A DNA stretch of 64,000 nt from Archegozetes longisetosus (Eukaryota; Arthropoda; Arachnida; Sarcoptiformes; Trhypochthoniidae). Under the pieces are notes generated by a model that saw only the letters and a list, made by a program, of their open reading frames with translations, ran no database searches and had not been told where the DNA came from. The translations under genes were made by a program, and so were the position numbers. The first letter of the stretch is position 1; each line of letters begins with the position of its first letter. Positions 12,701 through 23,144 of this stretch are shown here, one piece after another. The stretch lies in the NCBI GenBank assembly GCA_018873245.2, contig JAEMBT020000009.1:18445337-18509336 (forward strand). The letters run 5' to 3'.

Positions 12701-13699
12701 TTGACTCAAGTGAGAAACAAGATATAAGGGATATCAATCATCCTTATCACTGATTAATTGGAACATTATATGAAATTTAAGCTTCAAAAATGCGTTTCAG
12801 CTATAAAATTGGCTCAAAGGAATTTTATTTTGAATTTATAGATTTCACATATCTTATCTGTCAATAATTCTAAAAAATGATTGTGGATCAGCTCAAAAGT
12901 TTTATAAGTAAAGTGAATCTTTCCGAAAATTCCAAATATTTTTTTTTGACATAACTATGAAAATAAATGCCAGAGTTAGCTTTAAAATGAATTAAACTTT
13001 GAGTTAATTGACAATAAAACTGATATTTATAACGATTTGACATGAGTTTTGAATAATAATTTTTTCTTTTGATTGTTTAGGCATACATTCAGGTAAAGTT
13101 TGACTGAAGTGATCTAAAAATGAATCGTTTCGTTTTTAGAGTAATCTGAAGTTTTAACGAGTAATAAACTATAAAATTATAATGTTATGCAAATCAGGTC
13201 CAGTTGTGGCTGGTATAGTGGGACTGAAAATGCCAAGTTAAGTTTGAATTCTGAGATGAACTTATTGATTTAAAAGCAGGACTCAATAGTATTATATTTG
13301 AACATTTTATGTAATTACAGGTACTGCTTGTTTGGTGATACTGTCAACACTGCGAGTCGTATCGAGACTTCGAGTGAAAGACAAATGGTTCATATAAGTC
13401 AAGTGACTAAAGATCTCCTAGATAACAATCAGTGGGATATTTATGAACGTGGAATCATTGAACTAAAAGGAAAGGAAAAGCCTATGAAAACTTATTGGCT
13501 CTTCAGAAAGCATTCTAAATATCGAACACAAAATAAAAACTGTCACCAAAATCAACTCACAGTAATCGAGAAAATAAACGATTCCTACCACTTCAATGAA
13601 GCTAATAGCGCTCGTCTGTGTACTACTACTGATAAATTGGATGACTGCGACCCCAACCCATTTAATCAAAAAAGGAAAAAAAGATGCCAAATACTATAA
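783..13699 (+). CDS. Gyc88E: Atypical soluble guanylyl cyclase (Gyc88E-like)
   Basis: Makes cGMP from GTP in the cytosol in response to a heme-bound gas; the Gyc88E family is known for O2/NO sensing. Exons: 783-950, 1228-1327, 3427-3878, 4020-4103, 4378-4477, 9041-9118, 10158-10239, 10591-10669, 11339-11480, 11569-11619, 11791-11937, 12024-12192, 13081-13092, 13198-13236, 13321-13699, about 693 aa. The H-NOX domain starts [12 protein letters not shown]; proximal heme ligand His104 lies in DDLHEYL, and the family YxSxR motif reads Y133-R-T-K-R137, with Thr for Ser. A PAS-like region, a coiled coil ([13 protein letters not shown]) and the cyclase domain follow, with [26 protein letters not shown] and [14 protein letters not shown]. 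Phases fit except at two junctions: exon 9/10 has no in-frame GT-AG pairing, and exon 14/15 is one base short. Family assignment is firm; whether the locus is intact is not. Confidence 0.93.
1328..3426 (+). other. Cyclase intron 2
   Basis: A 2.1 kb intron bounded by GT at 1328 and AG before 3427. It holds no recognisable exon. Near 2430-2530 and 2740-2775 are short GC-richer clusters of words such as GCTCGAG, CACTCAGTGAG and GTGAGTGCGAGCG that recur at 8.1-8.7 kb and 19.8-20.3 kb. They may be remnants of a repeat family. Confidence 0.6.
4975..5737. mobile_element. DNA-transposon-like element, 18-bp TIRs
   Basis: The ends are inverted copies: GAAAGAGGTTGGCGGTAC at 4975-4992, and its reverse complement with two mismatches at 5720-5737. 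About 763 bp, no ORF. An inner imperfect inverted pair around 5290-5380 contains ACCCTCGAGTACGC and GCGTACCGAAGGGC. I cannot define a target-site duplication, so the superfamily is open. Confidence 0.55.
6469..7388. mobile_element. Non-autonomous Harbinger/PIF-like element
   Basis: 920 bp bounded by the TIRs GTAGTGGGTTTGACAAA (6469) and the reverse complement of GTAGTGGGTTCGACAAA (ending 7388). Both subterminal regions carry many copies of CTCATAA or TTATGAG, like transposase or accessory-protein binding sites. The only gene is the Myb-like ORF at 6686-7066; no transposase is present. Harbinger elements carry such a Myb-like second gene, which is why I suggest that class. No clear 3-bp target duplication is visible. 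Confidence 0.6.
6686..7066 (-). CDS. Myb/SANT-like DNA-binding protein of a transposon
   Basis: Predicted 126 aa (or 119 aa from the internal [12 protein letters not shown] methionine), intronless, basic. Residues 24-75 fit the Myb_DNA-bind_5 fold, with [17 protein letters not shown] followed by an [13 protein letters not shown] helix. A basic [16 protein letters not shown] segment follows, then the characteristic [17 protein letters not shown] motif near the C terminus. In this family the domain binds transposon ends and helps a DDE transposase. It sits alone between TIRs in an intron of the cyclase gene and on the opposite strand. A host gene of the NAIF1 type is possible, but the TIRs argue for a transposon. 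Confidence 0.7.
   Translation of the reverse strand: MLKIELIMASKVNKLKRERSKNMTNSELTVLVEEVVNNYDKLYGKYSNTNTSLTQSTLWSTISEKLKSLGPLNVERSEAFMRAKFTNLKYQTKAKLLSIKKYKRGTGGGEPPVQLTALEEKISQIM
8127..8657. repeat. Foldback MITE flanked by TA
   Basis: A 531-bp imperfect palindrome-like element. The left arm begins CAATACTTCTGAACCGAGTG and the right arm is its diverged reverse complement (CACTCGGTAAGAAGTATTG). Complementarity extends about 200 bp inwards. TA dinucleotides flank both ends, as for Tc1/mariner-type insertions. No ORF. Confidence 0.6.
12193..13080 (+). other. Cyclase intron 12
   Basis: An 888-bp intron ending just before the 12-nt microexon. A 63-codon ORF inside it has no family resemblance and no splice support, so I do not call it a gene. 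Confidence 0.5.
13081..13092 (+). other. 12-nt coding microexon of the cyclase gene
   Basis: TTTAG precedes GCATACATTCAG, which is followed by GTAAAG. Spliced in phase 1 on both sides it gives the G-I-H-S-G needed in the conserved (V/I)GxHSGxVVAG segment of class III cyclases. Confidence 0.8.
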
Positions 13700-14302
13700 A
13701 TTTGAATGTTATTTTTGTGTATTGCATATATTATATTATTTTAGAATTGATTAATTAATTTATGATTCTAACTATTCAAGAATAAGACACTAATCAAATA
13801 TTTTGTTCTTAGAAAACCTATTTTTTATTAATGCATTGCATACTTTGTGGCTATGAATAGAATTTCAATCAAACTAAGTGAAAGCCTTCATAAAAATATT
13901 TATTGAACATTTTAAAGACGATAAGCAATTTAGTTCGAACCAATTTTTTCATTTGTAATGCTGTTGATCAAACCGTTTTGTTTCTAAATTGCTTATATGA
14001 CTCAAGTGTCAAAGGTCAAAACTAAAAAGTAATAAAATCACTGAAAAGGACCCATAAAATAGAGAGGATTTCTTAGTTTAGAAACAAATATATTTTCACG
14101 TGAAATGGTACGATCGCGTGATCCATTAATATATTGAAGTAAGCTTATGGCAATCAATATTATTCTGAGAAATTAGAATGACCTTCAATTTACTGGATAA
14201 TTAAATTGTCTCATCATAACTCACTAGAATAGACTGAACATGTATAACAGTAACAGCTTTAGTGAATTAAACGAACAAAAACTTAATATTAAGTCCACTT
14301 GA
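13700..14302. other. Intergenic, cyclase 3' end to CD36-type gene
   Basis: About 600 bp between tandem + strand genes. It should hold the cyclase 3' UTR and the promoter of the receptor gene. No canonical AATAAA lies close to the cyclase stop codon and no TATA box stands out. Confidence 0.4.
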
Positions 14303-17300
14303 ATGACCAAAATGAGCCAAAAGGCAACAGTAAGAAAAAGTACGAGAAAATATCTATTAATTGTCGGTCTAATAACAGTTATAAGTGGATTAATTAACTT
14401 AAGTATTCCTTTCGTGCTTCGAACTGGTATTAACAGTCAGATGAAACTGAGAAAAAACAGTTTTATGCTCGAAGGCTGGAAAAGATTAAAGATTCCGGTC
14501 ACTATCAAAGTATATGTTTGGAATATTCAAAATCCAAAACAATTTCTGGCTGGAGAGAGGGCTCAGATGACACAACTCGGACCATATTATTATAAGTAAG
14601 CTTAAAGTTACTCAAAAAGTTATGCCTCAATTTTCAAACACTTTTTCAAACACTAATTGCTGATAATTGAATCTGATAAATTGAATGTTCTAATCTCCAT
14701 CGACCGAAGCAGTCGTTCAAATAACTAGACGACAACTAATACGGTTTAGTTTTTAAGTTCAGTCAATCCTACTGGTGAGTCAACTGAAGTTCAATTTAAT
14801 TAATTAGAAGAGAAAAAAGTCATGATTATTCTCTACTATTCGGAACTAAATTGATTGAATGGTTTTCAATTAAGGTGTTGACTAAACATTGGTCGTGATA
14901 ATCTCGACCGCAAATTCAATTATACAGTACACTAGATATCCAACAAGATTCTTGAACAGGTATTATGATACAGTGAAAATAAAATCGACTCGACATTACT
15001 TGTCTTGTGAGGCGTAAAAATATAGCTTAGTTACTACTGAATAATATTTGTTAGTCATTTCACTTAACAATAGCTATTTCAATAATAAAGATGAATACTA
15101 ATCAACGAATAAATTTTTAATAGTATAGAAGCCCGCGTAGACATTCATTAAAGCAATAAAAGACTATATCAGTAATAGAAGTGAACATATAATAATGTAG
15201 AAGCACTTAAAAGTTTTGCAATTTTCAATTGTTGTTCACAATGTAATAAGTTTGTAAGTATAAAAGTTTTCAAGTCTTACCTGAATAATATAAAAATTTT
15301 AGATATTTTTTAAATTAACAAAATGACTTTAAACAATATGTAAAAATGCTAACTATTCAAATTTTCATTTTTCATAATCAAAATGCAATAATAGACCTCA
15401 TTTTCAAAAGAGTTAAAACTGACTGAGACAGACAAAGAGGACAATCGATTAGATTGAAATCACAAAGCTATATATTCGTTTGTATTTGCAATGCGAGTTA
15501 AAAAATACATATCTCCTAATAAATGTGTTGATTTTCACAGATATAAATCAAAAATAATAAATTTCTTATCATAGCTGAAATATTTTTTACATTTTGGCGT
15601 TAGCTTTAGTCATTGGAAAGAAATAATTTCATGGGATTCAAACAAAAATACAGTCAAGTATTGGAGTTATCAATCGTTCAATTTTGATTCAGTGAGGAGT
15701 GCAGAGAATCTGAGCGACAAAATTACAGTAATTAACGTTCCCATTTATGTAAGCTATCAGCTAAATGTGACTCAAATAAAAAACAATTCATACTTATTTT
15801 GATTTGATAACAGATAATTGCAGTTCTCGTTAAGAATTTAGTGGACCAAATTCCACTTTCGTTTGCCGTATCTCCTGTAGTTTTCTCATTGCTCGACATT
15901 TTCTTTGCTAACCATAGAGAAGGAATACTTAAGAGGTTAACAGTTGGTGAGCTGTTAAACGGATACCATCTGACAATTCTAGACTCAATCGAGACTTTAA
16001 CTAAACCATTGACTTTGTTTGGAATACAATTACCAAAAGGAATAGATGCTTTAAAAGATAACAAATATGGTATCATAAGTTTGGTTAATACTTCCAGAAG
16101 TGGACCTTTTCAAATGTACACTGGATTAGGAAATACTGAATATGGAAAATTTGTTGATACTGAAGATAAGAAGTCAGTTTAAACCAAATTTAATACTAGT
16201 TCGACTTGTTTTAAATCAAAAATAGTTCATCAAATTTTGATCAATTCCCATTTAGAGAGGTCAATTTAGCTGTTAATAGTAAATGTCCTCAAACCAATGG
16301 AGTTAATGGGCCAAAACTTGAAACAAACTTGACGATTTTGGGTCCTTTTCTAGAAAGACATCGAACTATCGATGTATACAATGGAAAAATTTGCAAGTAA
16401 TTCATTCTTATGATTTGCTCATGACAATTCAATATTCAAATTGCAGTGTATTAGTTGTTAAGAATAAAATCTATTCTTGATTGAATTAATAATTAAATAA
16501 ATTTATTAATTGTGTAAATAGGAAGATATATATAGATTACGAGAAGGACTCATCAGTCAAATCGATTCCTACTTATCGTTTCATTTTGCCGAAATCATTG
16601 TTGGCGTCCCCTGACAAGAATCCAGAGAATCGATGCAATTGCTTAACACCAAAGAATCTTTCGAAATGTGACGGAATATTAGATATTGGATCATGTTTTT
16701 GGGACATTCCCATTGCGCTTTCGTTTCCTCATTTTTTACACTCGAGTAGTCTCATCAGAAATAGCGTTCGTGGAATGACACCAAATCTTCAAGAACACAA
16801 AAGCTTTGTTGACATCGAACCAGTTAAGTCTTTACTTACAGCAAAATAAATTCATATTCCAACATTTTTGTGGCTTAGAATTGGCTGTTCCACTTTTCCC
16901 AGTAATTGACATAAGTCAATGTAAATTTATCTGATATGCAGAAAAAGGACATACAATAACACTGTTGTATTAGGGATGCCAGCACTTTATCAAGTGAAAG
17001 CTGGAGACAAATTTAAAAGAAGGGATCATAGGATGATTTTGAGAGTTATTTTCTATAAGTTGAAAATCAAAGGAGGGATCAGAGGATCAAATTTTGATCT
17101 CCAGCTTTACACCTGCACTAAATACTGGATATTTCAGAGTAAAGCTGGAGCATTGGCATCCCTATATAGTATCATTTGCACATAAAACATGTTAGTTGTA
17201 TCGGTGTTTTCAGAGCATTTTGGTTTTATGCTCAATAGATTCAATGTTCAAAACATTAATTCAGTGGATAACGCATTTTATTTTAGTGCTGCAATCAACT

Positions 17301-19532
17301 CTAGAGTAATGTCCAGTGGTGTTTTCTGTATATCAAATCAATTTTTATTGATTCGTGTCAACCAATTGTCTCCTATAACTAGAAATTCATAGCCATAAAG
17401 ATTGTTTCGATTTCTTCTGGCAGAAGGATCTTTATTATTTTTTCAAAATCAATCCAAAATTTTTCAATCAATAAGAAAATAATTGAATGAAAAAAGCTCA
17501 TGTTTGTATTTTGACACAGTCAAATTTTATAAATTTTTATCATATTTGGCAAAGTTTGAGCAAAACTTTACCGTTTTTGGCACTTGTTTGAAGCATTGGG
17601 CGGCTCCACAGCCAATGTCCCTGAAACACTGATTAACATGAAATTTCTTATATTGAAAAGTACTAAAACTATTGAACTAAAAAGGAACATGTGTTTGTGC
17701 TAATGACCTTGAAATTCATTATGCATAAGTGCTACAAATTAATTCTTAGAATTTGATTCTTCAAAATTTTATTATAAAAAACTGTTAAAGATATTTTGAA
17801 ATTCTTTTCTCTAAACTTAAAGTTTGAATACAAGCTTTATAAGGAAATGTTATAATCAGATGTTTTATGATTGAAGAGGCTATCAAGATAATAAACTTCA
17901 GCAATTTATTTACACATATCACCCTGAAAGGATTAGTTTGATGATTTTTTTAGAAAAAATTGTCTAAGGTCATTTTGACTAAAAGAAAAAACTGATCCTT
18001 TTGGGGCCAATATAGTGAAGAAATATAAAAATTGAAAATTTGATATAAAATTATTTCTATAAGAATAAGTTTCATCCCTACAAACCTTGCATGTATGTAA
18101 AGCCACCTTTAAACTTGACATTTGGCTTTAAAAAAAAGTGGAATACCTCAAACGTTTCGCTTTCACTAAATTTGCAAAGTTTGATATCTGGAAAATATTT
18201 AGCAGTGTTAACTGACCTACGAACTAAATTAATAAGAAAAATACAATGATTCTCACATAAAATATTAAGAGATTTTACTCGAAAAGGTCGATGCTCTCAA
18301 GAATCTATCAGATTTACAATTTATTTAAAAACAAGACACACGTTTGCTCCTTATTATATAGATGAATTCATCCGTAACTGGATAGGAAGGACAATGTTCA
18401 ATAAGAATCATTCTCTACTCAAATGGTCGAAATGACTGCACAAAATACTTAAGTCACTCTTAAAAAACAGATTTCTGAGTGACTAAATTCTAATCTCACT
18501 ATCATTTCTCTGTTGATAATTATCTATTTAAGTAATGTGTTAATCATTTAAGTTATTGTAGTGCTGTTTTTGTATTTATGAGCACATTTTAGGTTAGAAC
18601 ATGAATACATGAGAAAGTTTGACACTTGTGCCAAATGTTGAAGATTGCCTCTAATTAGAAAATAGAATTCCTAAAATTTATTGATCTTAATAATGGTTCA
18701 TTATAGGTAATAGGTTTTCCATTGAGTGGTTCAGTTAAAATCCAAGTCAATACTATCTTGAAACCACTGAGAAGACTTAGGTGAGAAAGAATCGCATTTT
18801 CCAAAACATTATTTTGACAAACATTTCATTTGTTAGAGGAATGGAGGACGTGCCTCAATCTTTCGTTCCTTATATTTGGATTGAAGGCGTGAGAAATCTA
18901 ATTAGTTAACGAGACTTTCAAATATTGTTTACTGTTCTAATGATCTGCACTTTTTTTTTAAAGACAGCTGAAATCGATGAGGAAAAGGCCACTTGGGTCA
19001 TGTTATTCGTGTACTCTATTTATGCCATTGATTACGGATCTGCTGCAACTGCGATCATAGGAATTGTTATACTCACTTTGATTTTAGGATTCAGTTTTTA
19101 CAAAAGGAAAATAGTAAGAAATAGCTTCAAATTTACTCTATTTTTTCATAAAAATAAAGTTAGATTAAATTTCCCAAGATGAATAAAAACTGTATTTTAC
19201 AGATATTTCGTCCCAATTCAATAAATGAAGAGCCTGAAACGGTTGATAAAGCTAATCTTCAATCAACTAAACCACCGAATGAGCCAATCAAACAAAATTT
19301 CTTTAAGAATTTTGGTCAATTAAATAGAACAAAGATTATACCTAATCATGAAGGGTACGATGGGATGGACAAAGTCGATTTGAATTATAATTTTGTTAGG
19401 ACTCCCGATCTTCGAATAGTTTCCTTGGAAAACATAAACAGTGTCTCAGATGACGAAGTTGAAAGAAACAACTCTAGATTTAACCAATTCTATAATTTGG
19501 TACTGTCTAAAGATTTGAGAAAACCTTTTTAG
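14303..19532 (+). CDS. CD36-family class B scavenger receptor
   Basis: A membrane receptor that binds lipids, lipoproteins or apoptotic ligands. Exons: 14303-14595, 15610-15748, 15814-16172, 16256-16396, 16522-16822, 18707-18780, 18837-18888, 18964-19113, 19203-19532; all phases join and give 612 aa. Topology is typical: short basic N terminus, TM1 about residues 18-40 (LLIVGLITVISGLINLS), large ectodomain, TM2 about 479-499 (SAATAIIGIVILTLILGFS). Family landmarks are VYVWNIQNP, LGPYYY, CNC and CFWDIPIALSFPHFL, HKSFVDIEP, GFPLSGSVKIQVN and VPYIWIEG. The cytoplasmic tail after TM2 is about 113 aa, far longer than the usual 10-40, and ends DLRKPF. Which paralogue (croquemort, SNMP, SCARB) I cannot say. 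Confidence 0.92.
14596..15609 (+). other. CD36-type gene intron 1
   Basis: A 1.0 kb intron in which I see no extra exon; the flanking exons join directly through a split Asn codon in the conserved GPYYY region. Confidence 0.6.
16823..18706 (+). other. CD36-type gene intron 5
   Basis: A 1.9 kb intron between phase-0 junctions. It contains the MITE at 16973-17162. ORFs of 62-69 codons inside it have no recognisable features. Confidence 0.6.
16973..17162. mobile_element. 190-bp mariner-type MITE
   Basis: Starts GGGATGCCAGC and ends TTGGCATCCC, flanked by TA on both sides (16971-16972 and 17163-17164). The word AAAGCTGGAG recurs in both orientations inside, near each end. No coding capacity. 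TA target and short TIR fit a Tc1/mariner-derived MITE. Confidence 0.65.
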
Positions 19533-19692
19533 ACTAGATGCACATCAGAACATAAGCAATGCGCTAATACTGAAGATGATGCTCAACATAAGTCTATCAA
19601 TGTTAAAGACAGCAGCCGTTAAATCAGATTTTTATTTATTCAGATATAATACCATTAGTTTTTAATCTATTTATTTGCGACACTAACATTTG

Positions 19693-19698
19693 AATAAA
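19693..19698 (+). terminator. Poly(A) signal of CD36-type gene
   Basis: AATAAA about 160 nt after the stop codon of the receptor gene. Confidence 0.6.
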
Positions 19699-20575
19699 AG
19701 ATATAAAAGAATTACCTCAAAAATAATTAAGCAATAATAAAGTATTCATAAAAATAAGTTTAAGACTTAAAATAATTTAAGCTTTTTAGTGCGAGTTCCT
19801 ATTGATTGGGTAAGATTCTCATGACCAATCATGCTCAACGCTCGAGTGTGAAGCTCGGTGGTGAGCGCCAGCGCCGAGCGTCAAGCCTTGATACATACTT
19901 TTTCATATTAGAAATATATGTTTGAAATATGTATTATAAATGTATTTTAAATAAACTTTAATTTTTACAAAAAAGTAATGATATATTTTGTTTTTAAAAA
20001 TTTAAACTCAGCCCTTATTAGACAATTCAGACAAAGAATAATCCAAAGTACATGTTTGAACGGCATTCAATAAGTATCATATTTATCAAATGTATGTACA
20101 GATATTAAAGCTTGAATAAAATTAGATTTTGTCAAAGAAAGCCTTTCAATCCATGGACTTTGCTGACTCGGCGCTCGGCAAATGCTTAGTGCTCGAGTGC
20201 CTCGAAAGAGTGAGCGTTTCACTTTCTCCTAGCATTAGTGCGAGCGATGAGTGTCAATTTTTTGACCGAACGCAAATGTGCATCATTGTTCATGACTAGC
20301 ACCTCTCTTATATACTTTCTATTAGAGATCGAAAAGTTTCCTACAATATATTAGTTATTAGTCCAAACCAGACTTTGTCAAGGTGGTATGCGTGTAGGGT
20401 GATCTTGAAAATAGAGCAATCCCCTCTAGAATTTTAACCTAAATTTTATCCAGTTAATTTTAATCTTAGAGATGATAGCAATAGATAAAATTGGTTTAAT
20501 TCTGAAAGGACACACCCTGGAGCATAGAACTTTTGCAAAGCTTGGTTCGAGATTTATTTGAAATATCATCTATAC

Positions 20576-20824
20576 CAGTATTTCCCATAACGCGGTCCGC
20601 GAGCCAGATACGGCCAAAGAAAGCAATATTTTCGGCTTACTAAGAGTCTAAAACATTATGAAAATTAGTTCTAGTATCAACGGATCGGTATATAATACCA
20701 CTTTGCGTGGATAACAATCTCCAAATTGCTATTCAAATTTATTTGAAATTTTTTGTGTATTTTTAGCCTTCTGTTATCTATCTAACGTTCTGGTACACGA
20801 GGCCGAAACCCATGGGAAACACTG
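20576..20824. mobile_element. Degenerate hAT-like MITE
   Basis: Left end CAGTATTTCCCATAACGCGG, right end CCCATGGGAAACACTG, so the inverted termini are CAGTRTTTCCCAT. This resembles the CAGTGTTTCCCA ends of hAT elements. The interior is locally GC-richer (GGTCCGCGAGCC). The flanking 8-mers no longer match, so it is old or truncated. Confidence 0.5.
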
Positions 20825-21201
20825 CTAAGAGCTTTTTCTGCCTCAGTAAATATTTCGGTCTTTCTCACGATCAGTTGTTTAACATCTTGCAAACGAGTAA
20901 TGAGTTATTATTAAAATTTCTAAGAAAAAAGACAACGAAATACTAGTAAAACCTACTAAAAATGAAATCAGTTATTAAAAGAGAAAAAAACTTTCAATAA
21001 ACCCAATTAAGCTTTTTTATGACAGACATAGTTTTGGGAAAAGCTTTCAAATGTTTTGACTGAAACAATTTCTTCTTCTTCTGCTTCAGTACTTGTTTGG
21101 TTAATACAATGACAATGAGTTCATACTTAAGACTAAAACCATTCGTCTCATTAGTGAAGTTTATATATGTTGTAGTTTGATAAAAGCAAATTTGACTTAA
21201 T

Positions 21202-23078
21202 TTAACTAAGCTTATTTGTATTGTTCATAACACGGGCATCAGTCGTATCATTCTTGAAGTTAGTATTATTTGAATCATTGTAAGATGCGAAACGAACACT
21301 TATGTTATTTCCATCGAAATGCAATCCCTGCTCATCGTCCATGTCTTTCATTTGATTAGCAACAGGAAAAGGTATTTGATTTGCATCAAAATTTCTCATA
21401 GGATATATATATCTATTACGCAATTGTGATTCATGAGGGAGAAAGTTGTAAAAGTGGTGTGAATGAACGCTATTCAAACAAAGAACAATAAATATTTTAT
21501 TTAATTTTTTTATTGATGAAAACAGTTGGTAGAACTGAAGCGAAACCATGAAAAAATTGCTGACCATCAAATTTCTTATAAATCGTAGATCAGGAATATC
21601 TGTCTCCGGTCACGTAGTTCCGCTTCTTGATAACTCATTTCTATTCATTTGAATATATTTTGATTCTTCTATAATAAATTTATCTGAAAAAAGTTTTACA
21701 GCAAAGATGTTTAGTGATCAGAACTCTGAAACAAACGTTAGTCAAATTGGGACGTAATTTCAACCATTAGTTCAATTCCGAGACTTATATTAATATTTCA
21801 ACTCTAATATATATATATAGGGTGACAATTCGTATCCCAACAATTTTAAAGCTGCATAACTTTTTTATTAGTTAAGATTTTCATCTAAAAAGTACATCAA
21901 ATTAAAGAAAAAGAATTATATTTTTTCTGACGTCATACAAATAAACTCGATTTCGATGCATTTGATTCTATGAAATGGTTTACTCTAACAGTGAACTCTA
22001 CCAATTGATTCATATCCCTGGCCAGTCCGTCCTCCAGACATTATTAATTGTGACTATTTTTTGTTGAGATATCTCAAAAACAGTTTATACAATTGAGATC
22101 AGAGATATTGAACACTTAAAACAATGCATTAGAAGAGAAATGAATCAAATCAATAATAATAGAGTTATTGTTACTTGTCTACCAGTCTTTACAATCCACA
22201 ATTGTAGACTGTATTAAAAATGAGGGTCAATTTCTTTATTATTAAAAATATAATTCTTTCGCTTTAATTTGATTTACTTTTTAGTAAAATATCTTTAATA
22301 ATAAAAAATTGATGCCCCTTTAAAATCATTGGGATACAGATTGTCACTCTATATAATAGAAAGTCAAAACTATGTGACTCGGTTTTAAGCTACAGGTCGA
22401 AACCAGTATACCACGAATACTGTTTGAAAATTAGTTTCAGTGTCTGACTATCAAATATCTTCGTCGTAACACACACCTGGAGCCAAACATTGAAAACACA
22501 ACAATATATACTCAACCTTTTGAGAGAAATAAGTGATCAAAAATCAGTTGGAGTAATCAGAAAACAGGACCCGCACGGTCGGAGACCATGATATTGTTGA
22601 TCAATGATTCATAAGTAGTCTAAATATATTATCAGTGGCCTGCAATTTCTTATGATTCGCTTCGGTTCTACTAAATATTTTCGATTCGATTATTTTAAAT
22701 TTCGAAAAAATTAGAAGTTTATTGACTAAAATAATTAATATACATATCTAAAATACACAATAATTAAAATTAAAGTGATTAAAGTAATTTGATATACATT
22801 TAACTTAATTAACAATTCTCAATAATTAAAACATTAAACAAATGAACAACTAGCGAAATTGTACAAAAATGAACAGAGACTTACGGAACGACTTGGATCT
22901 TCGTTTTATCCTGAGATGGAATAAAAACAGGAACATATAGGTAGATATATTTATATTGTACCCTCTGATCTTGACCGCTAACTATTATCGTATGTCCTTT
23001 ATCATGTGCATTTTTAGTATTTATTACACTTATATTAATCAAAAACAAGTGAAATATCAGAATATTCGAGTACTTCAT
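21202..23078 (-). CDS. Small secreted protein, two exons
   Basis: I do not recognise the family. Exon 1 is 22885-23078 (start at the MKYSN methionine; two upstream in-frame Met codons exist at 23087 and 23126). Exon 2 is 21469-21202. GTAAGT donor and AATAG acceptor join in phase 2 to give 153 aa. Residues 1-24 (MKYSNILIFHLFLINISVIN...) look like a signal peptide. The mature part is hydrophilic, Asn/Asp-rich and without cysteines, with several NxS/T sites near the C terminus (NDS, NNT, NDT). Its layout matches the neighbour at 24076-24761: a signal-peptide exon ending in phase 2, then one terminal exon. A TATATAA at about 23204-23210 could be its TATA box. The start choice is uncertain. Confidence 0.6.
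21820..22349. mobile_element. 530-bp mariner-type MITE with long TIRs
   Basis: TA-flanked element inside the intron of the secreted-protein gene. The left end reads GGGTGACAATTCGTATCCCA and the right end is its reverse complement with a few changes (GAGTGACAATCTGTATCCCA). Similarity between the arms runs for more than 100 bp. No transposase ORF. Confidence 0.7.
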
Positions 23079-23144
23079 AAAAATCATCTTGTGATTGAAG
23101 CAATTTTTAGAATTGTTATATTGCACACAAGCAGTAAACTTTGA

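Larger units (their letters stand above)
19533..21201. other. Intergenic, convergent gene ends
   Basis: Between the CD36-type gene (+) and the secreted-protein gene (-). It contains the CD36-type poly(A) signal at 19693, two clusters of GC-rich words (19830-19880, 20160-20290) and a hAT-like remnant at 20576-20824. No gene is seen. Confidence 0.6.
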
